Shown in pieces: positions 58,964 through 64,000 of a stretch of DNA of 64,000 bases. This stretch comes from Microbacterium sp. SS28. GTDB taxonomy: Bacteria; Actinomycetota; Actinomycetes; Actinomycetales; Microbacteriaceae. The DNA lies in contig NZ_JAKWJP010000006.1 of the NCBI RefSeq assembly GCF_022761035.1, positions 62,001 to 126,000 of the forward strand. Direction: 5' to 3'. Position numbers and translations under genes: made by a program. Position 1 is the stretch's first letter. Each line of letters starts with the position of its first letter. The notes under the pieces are model-generated. The model saw nothing but the letters and a program-made list of their open reading frames with translations, was not told the DNA's origin and made no database searches.

Positions 58964-59398
58964 CTACTCTTCCTCGTCGAACTCGCGAGGCTTGAGGTAC
59001 GGGTCGGCGTCGCCCGCATAGGTCGCCGATGCGGCGATCCCTGCGACGGCCTGGTCCCGCTCCCGCGCTTCGCGCAGAAGGTCCTCGATGTGCCCCGCGT
59101 TCTCGGGGATCGCATCGGGGATGAACTCGAGGCTCGGGGTGAGCCTGACGTTGAGGTGCTTGCCCACTTCGGAGCGCAGCATCCCGGTCGCCGACTTGAG
59201 CGCCTCGCCCGATGCCGCGCGCTCCTCAGGGGTGCCGAGCACCGTGTAGAAGACCGACGCGTGCTGCAGATCGCCCGTGACGCGGACGTCCGTGATCGTC
59301 ACGAAGCCGAGGCGCGGGTCGCGCAGCCCCTTCTCGAGGCGCTCGGCGAGGATCACGCGGATGCGGTCGCCGAGGCGTGCTTGACGTTCGCTGGCCAT
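58964..59398 (-). CDS. rbfA: ribosome-binding factor A
   Basis: 144 residues. LGDRIRVILAERLEKGLRDPRLGFVTITDVRVTGDLQHASVFYTVLG is the KH-like RbfA core and LRSEVGKHLNVRLTPSLEFIPD follows. It helps mature the 16S rRNA 5' end in cold and normal growth. A 25-residue acidic tail ends the protein. Downstream of infB with a hairpin between; GGAAC lies before ATG 59398. Confidence 0.95.
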   Translation of the reverse strand: MASERQARLGDRIRVILAERLEKGLRDPRLGFVTITDVRVTGDLQHASVFYTVLGTPEERAASGEALKSATGMLRSEVGKHLNVRLTPSLEFIPDAIPENAGHIEDLLREARERDQAVAGIAASATYAGDADPYLKPREFDEEE

Positions 59399-59415
59399 GA
59401 GTGTTCCTTTCGACA

Positions 59416-59460
59416 GGTGAGGGACGCACCGTACAGATCAGTACAGTGGCGCCCCTCACC
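59416..59460 (-). other. hairpin between infB and rbfA
   Basis: GGTGAGGG pairs with CCCTCACC, and GTAC / GTAC plus CAC / GTG pair inside, giving an about 45-nt stem-loop filling most of the 70-nt gap. It may be an attenuator, RNase site or partial terminator. Confidence 0.5.
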
Positions 59461-59468
59461 GAGTGCGA

Positions 59469-62357
59469 TCAGCCGCGCGGCTTCTCGACCATCTCTGTGG
59501 TCTCGATCTCGTCGCCGATCTGGATGTCGTTGTACTTGCCGAGGCCGATACCGGCTTCGAAGTCCGTGCGGACCTCGGTGACGTCGTCCTTGAAGCGGCG
59601 CAGCGACTCGATGGCCAGGCCATCGGCCAGCACGACGCCATCGCGGATGACGCGCGCCTTGGCGTTGCGCGTGATCGTGCCGGAGCGGACGATGACACCC
59701 GCGATGTTGCCGAACTTCGAGGAGCGGAACACCTCGCGGATCTCGGCCACACCGGACTGGACCTCTTCGTACTCGGGCTTGAGCAGACCCTTGAGCGACT
59801 GCTCCACGTCGTCGATCGCGTTGTAGATGACGGAGTAGAAGCGGGTGTCGACACCCTCGCGGGCCGCGCGCTCGCGGGCCTTCGTGTCGGGCCGGACGTT
59901 GAAGCCGATGATGATCGCGTTGTCGATCGTCGCCAGGTTCACGTCGGACTCGGTGATGGCGCCCACACCGCGGTGGATGATGCGCAGCTGCACCGAATCG
60001 TCGACCTCGATCTTGAGGAGCGACTCCTCGAGCGCCTCGACGGCACCCGACACGTCACCCTTGATGATGAGGTTGAGCGACTCGACCTTGCCCTCTTCGA
60101 GAGCGCGGGTGAAGTCCTCGAGCGAGATGCGCTTGCGGGCCTTGGCCAGCTGGGCGTTGCGCTCGGCGGCCTCGCGCTTCTCGGCGATCTGGCGGGCCAG
60201 GCGGTCCTCTTCGGTCACGATGAACGTGTCGCCGGCGCGCGGCACCGAGTTGAGACCCTGCACCTGCACGGGGCGCGACGGCCAGGCCTCGAGGACCGGG
60301 TCGCCGTTCTCGTCCGCCATGGCACGGACGCGGCCGTAGGCCGTGCCCGCCACGATGGCGTCGCCGACGCGGAGCGTTCCGGACTGGATGAGCACCGTGG
60401 CCACGGATCCGCGACCCTTGTCGAGCTTCGCTTCGATCGCGACACCGCGGGCTGCCTTGTTCGGGTTGGCCGTGAGGTCCAGACCCGCGTCGGCGGTCAG
60501 CAGGACGGCGTCGAGGAGCTCCTGGATGCCGGTGTTCTGGCGCGCCGAGACGTCGACGAACATGACGTCGCCGCCGTACTCCTCGGCCACGAGGCCGTAT
60601 TCGGTCAGCTGCTGACGAACCTTGGCCGGGTTGGCGTCGGGCTTGTCGACCTTGTTGACCGCGACCACGATCGGCACATTGGCCGCCTGGGCGTGGTTGA
60701 GCGCCTCGACCGTCTGCGGCATGATGCCGTCGTCGGCCGCGACCACGAGGATCGCGAGGTCGGTGACCTGCGCACCACGGGCACGCATGGCGGTGAACGC
60801 CTCGTGACCCGGGGTGTCGATGAAGGTGATGGCGCGCTCGATGCCGTCGTGCTCGGTCCACACCTGGTAGGCACCGATGTGCTGCGTGATGCCGCCGGCC
60901 TCGCCCGCGACCACGTTGGTCTGGCGGATGGCGTCGAGCAGTCGCGTCTTACCGTGGTCGACGTGGCCCATGACGGTCACGACGGGCGGACGGATCTCGA
61001 GGTCGTCTTCGCTCTCGGCTTCCAGCTCCGCGTCGAGGTCGAGACCGAAGCCCTCGAGGAGCTCCTTGTCCTCGTCCTCGGGCGAGACCATCTGGATCTT
61101 GTAGCCGAGCTCGACGCCGAGCACCTCGAACGTCGCCTCATCCAGCGACTCGGTGGCCGTGGCCATCTCGCCGAGGTTGAAGAGGATCGTGACGAGCGTG
61201 CCGGGCTGCACGGTGTAGCCCGTGATGGCCTCGATCTTGTCGGCGAAGTCGGCGATCGATGCGCCGCGGCGCATGCGGATGATCTCGCCGTTGCCGCGCG
61301 AGACGTTGACGCCGCCGACGACCGGCGCCGACCGCATCTCGAATTCCTGCCGCTTCGCCCGACGCGACTTGCGCTGCTTGGACTTGCCGCCACCCTTGCC
61401 GAAGGCACCTGCGGTGCCACCGCCGGGACCGCGGCCACGACCGCCGCCACCGCCGGGACGACCCGCGAATCCGCCTGCCGGAGCACCCGCTCCGGGCGCT
61501 CCACCGGGACGCTGGAAGCCGCCGCCGGCGCCGCCGGGACGGCCGGGGCCGCCGGGACGCTGCTGGAAGGGCGCGCCGGGACGACCGCCGCCACCGGGAC
61601 GACCCGCGCCGCCCGGACGCGGAGCGCCGGGACGGGGGGCGCCGGGGCGCGGAGCCTGCGGACGCGGGATGTTGCCGGGGCTGGGTCGCTGGCCCATGCC
61701 CTGCGCCGAGGCGAAGGGGTTGTTGCCGGGGCGGGGGCCCGCGGGACGCTGGCCCATGCCCTGGCTCGACGCGAAGGGGTTGTTGCCGGGGCGCGGAGCT
61801 CCACCCGGACGCGGCGGCTGCGGCGACGGCGCACCGGGCTTCGGCGCGGCGTCCGGAGCGGCCGGGGTCGCCTCAGCGGCGGGCGCTGCCGGAGCTTCCT
61901 GCGCAGCCGGGGCTGCGGGAGTCGTGGCGGGCGCGGCCGGAGCAGCCGGCGCTGCCGGACGTGCGGGGCCGGGCGTCGGTCCGGACGAGGTCTTGCGAGC
62001 AGGCGCGGCCGAAGCCGGAGCGGCGGGTGCCGAAGCGGCCGGCGCCGCAGCGGCCGGGGCCGCCGGTGCCGCAGCAGCCGGCGCGGCGGGTGCCGCGGGC
62101 GCTGCCGGACGAGCCGGGCCGGGACGGCCGGCGGGGCGCGCGGGCGCTGCCGGCTTCTGGGCGGCACCCGCAGCGGCGGATGCTCCCGCTCCGTCCGCCT
62201 CGAGGGCGGCGCGGAGCTTGCGAGCCACGGGGGGCTCGATGGTCGATGAAGGGCTCTTGACGAACTCGCCGAGCTCCTTCAGCTTCGCGAGCGCGACTTT
62301 GCTGTCGACGCCGAGTTCGGAAGCGATCTCGTGCACGCGTGGTTTGGCGTTTACCAC
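59469..62357 (-). CDS. infB: translation initiation factor IF-2
   Basis: 962 residues. N-terminal IF2_N motif (VHEIASELGVDSKVALAKLKELGEFV), then a 300-residue Pro/Ala/Gly-rich linker containing two GNNPFASxQGMGQRP units, a second IF2 N domain, the G domain (VTVMGHVDHGKTRLLDAIR, DTPGHEAF, NKVDKPDA) and C-terminal domains II-IV. GTPase that positions fMet-tRNA on the 30S subunit. GTG 62357; the AGGAG site is partly inside a hairpin. Confidence 0.97.
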   Translation of the reverse strand: MVNAKPRVHEIASELGVDSKVALAKLKELGEFVKSPSSTIEPPVARKLRAALEADGAGASAAAGAAQKPAAPARPAGRPGPARPAAPAAPAAPAAAAPAAPAAAAPAASAPAAPASAAPARKTSSGPTPGPARPAAPAAPAAPATTPAAPAAQEAPAAPAAEATPAAPDAAPKPGAPSPQPPRPGGAPRPGNNPFASSQGMGQRPAGPRPGNNPFASAQGMGQRPSPGNIPRPQAPRPGAPRPGAPRPGGAGRPGGGGRPGAPFQQRPGGPGRPGGAGGGFQRPGGAPGAGAPAGGFAGRPGGGGGRGRGPGGGTAGAFGKGGGKSKQRKSRRAKRQEFEMRSAPVVGGVNVSRGNGEIIRMRRGASIADFADKIEAITGYTVQPGTLVTILFNLGEMATATESLDEATFEVLGVELGYKIQMVSPEDEDKELLEGFGLDLDAELEAESEDDLEIRPPVVTVMGHVDHGKTRLLDAIRQTNVVAGEAGGITQHIGAYQVWTEHDGIERAITFIDTPGHEAFTAMRARGAQVTDLAILVVAADDGIMPQTVEALNHAQAANVPIVVAVNKVDKPDANPAKVRQQLTEYGLVAEEYGGDVMFVDVSARQNTGIQELLDAVLLTADAGLDLTANPNKAARGVAIEAKLDKGRGSVATVLIQSGTLRVGDAIVAGTAYGRVRAMADENGDPVLEAWPSRPVQVQGLNSVPRAGDTFIVTEEDRLARQIAEKREAAERNAQLAKARKRISLEDFTRALEEGKVESLNLIIKGDVSGAVEALEESLLKIEVDDSVQLRIIHRGVGAITESDVNLATIDNAIIIGFNVRPDTKARERAAREGVDTRFYSVIYNAIDDVEQSLKGLLKPEYEEVQSGVAEIREVFRSSKFGNIAGVIVRSGTITRNAKARVIRDGVVLADGLAIESLRRFKDDVTEVRTDFEAGIGLGKYNDIQIGDEIETTEMVEKPRG

Positions 62358-62363
62358 AATTCT

Positions 62364-62389
62364 CCTGTCTGGGGGCCTACCCAGACAGG
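62364..62389 (-). promoter_or_regulatory. hairpin overlapping the infB ribosome-binding site
   Basis: Perfect 10-bp stem (CCTGTCTGGG / CCCAGACAGG) with a 6-nt loop. On the mRNA its 3' arm ends in AGG, the first bases of the infB Shine-Dalgarno AGGAG (62366-62362), 4 nt before GTG 62357. Folding would partly hide the site. Confidence 0.6.
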
Positions 62390-62413
62390 GCAGGCCGTTC
62401 TAGCGGACGGGAC

Positions 62414-62686
62414 TCATTTCGAGCCGTTCACTTTGTTTCCATAGCCATTCAGCCGTTTCTCGATGGTGTGCGTGTCGAGCGGACCCGACACACGCAATGC
62501 CCGTACGAAGGCGCGGCGCCGGATCGCGGCATCCATGCACTCGTAGGTCTCATGCACCCACGCACCCCTCCCCGGCATCGACGCGCGCTCATCGGGGATG
62601 AGGACGGAATCGATGGCCACCACTCTGAGCAGAGAGGCACGGGGGGCACGCGTGCGGCATCCGACGCACGTTCGTACGGATTCCAT
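62414..62686 (-). CDS. ylxR: YlxR family RNA-binding protein
   Basis: 90 residues (DUF448). MESVRTCVGCRTRAPRASLLRVV and PGRGAWVHETYECMDAAIRRRAFVRAL are the family core; RGAWVH binds RNA in known structures. Found between nusA and infB in many Gram-positives, where it modulates transcription and RNase P activity. Location matches that conserved order. Confidence 0.9.
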   Translation of the reverse strand: MESVRTCVGCRTRAPRASLLRVVAIDSVLIPDERASMPGRGAWVHETYECMDAAIRRRAFVRALRVSGPLDTHTIEKRLNGYGNKVNGSK

Positions 62687-62826
62687 TCTACACCTCCGGC
62701 TTGAGCCGCCGGTCCGCTCGGCACCCCGCAGCGCGCAGCGCTCGCAGAGCTCGATGCGCTCGCCGGCGCCCGCTGCTCGATCTCGAGTCGTGACGCGTCA
62801 GCGCGGACTGCACGCGCATCGACCTG

Positions 62827-63813
62827 TCACGACTCGAGGATGCTGTCGGGCTGGATGTCGATCTTCGCGCCGGTCAGCTTCGCGGCGAGGCGGGCGTTCT
62901 GGCCCTCCTTGCCGATCGCGAGCGACAGCTGGTAGTCGGGCACGAGCGCGCGGACTGCCTTGATCGAGGCGTCCAGCACGAAGCTCGACGTCACCTTCGC
63001 GGGCGACAGGGCGTTCGCGACGAACTTCGCGAGCTCGGGGTCGTAGTCGACGATGTCGATCTTCTCGCCGCTCAGCTCTTCGGTGACGGCGCGGACGCGG
63101 CGTCCGAGCTCGCCGATGCAGGCGCCCTTGGCGTTGATCGTCGGGTCGTTCGCCTTGACGGCGATCTTGGAGCGGTGGCCCGCCTCGCGTGCGAGCGAGA
63201 CGATCTCGACCAGGCCCGACGCGATCTCGGGGACCTCGAGCGCGAAAAGCTTGCGGACGAGGCCGGGGTGAGTGCGCGAGACCGTGATCTGCGGGCCCTT
63301 CGTGCCCTTGGCGACCGAGGTCACGTAGACGCGCAGCCGCGAGCCGTGCGTGTACTCCTCGCCGGGGACCTGCTCCTCGGGCGGGAGGATCGCCTCGACC
63401 GAGCCGAGGTCGACGTGCACCATGCGCGGGTTAGGGCCCTGCTGCACGACGCCGGCGACGATGTCGCCCTCCTTGCCGCGGAACTCGCCCAGCACGGCGT
63501 CGTCGGCGATGTCGCGGAGGCGCTGGCTGATGACCTGTTTGGCGGCGAAGGCGGCGATGCGGCCGAAGTCCTCGGGAGTGCTCTCCTCCTCGCCGATGAC
63601 GACGTCCTCCTCGTCGAGGAGGGGGATGAACACGGCGACGTGGCCGGTCTTCCGATCGAGCTCCGCGCGCGCGCCGGCGGGCAGCTCGCCCGTGGGCGAG
63701 GTGTGCTTGGCGTACGCCGTGAGGATCGCCTGCTCGATGATCCCGACGAGCTCCTCGAAGGGGATCTCCTTCTCGCGCTCGACAGTACGCAGCAGTCCGA
63801 GATCGATATCCAC
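62827..63813 (-). CDS. nusA: transcription termination/antitermination factor NusA
   Basis: 328 residues, the short actinobacterial form with NusA-N, S1 and two KH domains. IDLGLLRTVEREKEIPFEELVGIIEQAILTAY is the N-terminal RNA polymerase domain; GDIVAGVVQQGPNPRMVHVDLGSVEA the S1; VAVKANDPTINAKGACIGELGRRVRAV KH1; QLSLAIGKEGQNARLAAKLTG KH2. GTG 63813 follows AGGGAGG by 5 nt; an ATG at 63870 is possible but weak. RimP, usual just upstream, is absent here. Confidence 0.96.
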   Translation of the reverse strand: MDIDLGLLRTVEREKEIPFEELVGIIEQAILTAYAKHTSPTGELPAGARAELDRKTGHVAVFIPLLDEEDVVIGEEESTPEDFGRIAAFAAKQVISQRLRDIADDAVLGEFRGKEGDIVAGVVQQGPNPRMVHVDLGSVEAILPPEEQVPGEEYTHGSRLRVYVTSVAKGTKGPQITVSRTHPGLVRKLFALEVPEIASGLVEIVSLAREAGHRSKIAVKANDPTINAKGACIGELGRRVRAVTEELSGEKIDIVDYDPELAKFVANALSPAKVTSSFVLDASIKAVRALVPDYQLSLAIGKEGQNARLAAKLTGAKIDIQPDSILES

Positions 63814-63924
63814 CGGGACCTCCCTATTCAGCTCTCGCCGGCACGCCACACGCGCCTCGGCATCCCACATACGTTACCGGATGCCGCCTCCCGCGAGCCT
63901 GGGAGCTGGCTCTAGGCTGGCGCC

Positions 63925-64000
63925 ATGGTGGACTCCTCGACCGAAGCCCGCGCGCGGGCGCGCACGGCGGATCCCGGGCTCATCGGCCTGCTCGGCTTCG
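63925..64000 (+). CDS. hypothetical protein (3' partial)
   Basis: Only the first 25 codons lie in the window (MVDSSTEARARARTADPGLIGLLGF). ATG 63925 sits 6 nt after TAGGCT (63913-63918), a leaderless-type promoter facing away from nusA. Too short to name. Confidence 0.5.
   Translation, partial: MVDSSTEARARARTADPGLIGLLGF

Noticed and set aside
59463..62249. 928-residue plus-strand open frame opposite infB
   Set aside because: Antisense shadow of the infB GC-rich linker and G domain; repeats merely mirror IF2 sequence.
1..64000. tRNA, rRNA, riboswitch or insertion-sequence features
   Set aside because: No cloverleaf with a T-loop GTTCGA pattern, no rRNA sequence, no transposase frame and no known riboswitch core was recognised by eye; a covariance-model search would be decisive.

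Overview
The window is about 64 kb of very GC-rich DNA (roughly 70% by eye) coding densely on both strands. Gene content (DUF5302, PitA with a small membrane partner, PrsW, FKBP, the LLM/FMN-reductase pair, deoC with two ALDH genes, the nusA-ylxR-infB-rbfA cluster), actinobacterial-type proteins and many probably leaderless starts suggest a Gram-positive actinobacterium of the Microbacteriaceae, most likely Microbacterium or a close relative. It looks like ordinary chromosome: no rRNA, tRNA, CRISPR array, insertion sequence or prophage was recognised.

Layout. 1-6 kb: OsmC end, TIGR01777 epimerase-like protein, dapB with a small TPR-like membrane protein, GNAT, quinone-type oxidoreductase, histidine phosphatase and an aldo/keto reductase homologue that has lost its catalytic tetrad. 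6-12.5 kb: pnp, a polytopic membrane protein coupled to a coiled-coil anchored protein, and three tiny charged proteins. 12.5-16 kb: dicarboxylate symporter divergent from its probable two-component system. 16-26.5 kb: a glycosyltransferase-SGNH fusion, DedA protein, NUC1-type nuclease, the LLM monooxygenase/FMN reductase operon, carboxylesterase, acyltransferase, SDR and 2OG-Fe(II) oxygenase. 26.5-36 kb: rpsO, MFS, YceI, EamA, FKBP, PrsW, FAH-family hydrolase, a proline-rich membrane protein, aspA and a phosphodiesterase. 36-41.5 kb: a large BTAD-STAND-propeller regulator behind an array of GATATC repeats, then PitA. 41.5-50.5 kb: S9 peptidase, a wHTH/PD-(D/E)XK-like gene bracketed by 21-bp-period TGTCCC repeats, pfkA, SNF2 ATPase, lipoprotein and GlpQ. 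50.5-54.4 kb: deoC with one complete and one core-deleted ALDH. 54.4-63.8 kb: translation and RNA genes (ribF, truB, rbfA, infB, ylxR, nusA) interrupted by a divergent mutY-like gene.

Regulatory features are easy to see. About fifteen starts lie 6-7 nt after a TAnnnT -10 hexamer, as expected for leaderless mRNA, and two such promoters precede 7- or 14-codon leader peptides whose stop overlaps the next start. Many convergent pairs are separated by perfect-stem terminators. Signals most worth a second look are the TGTCCC repeats around the nuclease-like gene, the STAND regulator with its heptamer repeats, the catalytically empty AKR, the core-deleted ALDH partner, the kinase with a rewritten Walker A, the Shine-Dalgarno-masking hairpin before infB and an element shared by the pnp and rpsO upstream regions.
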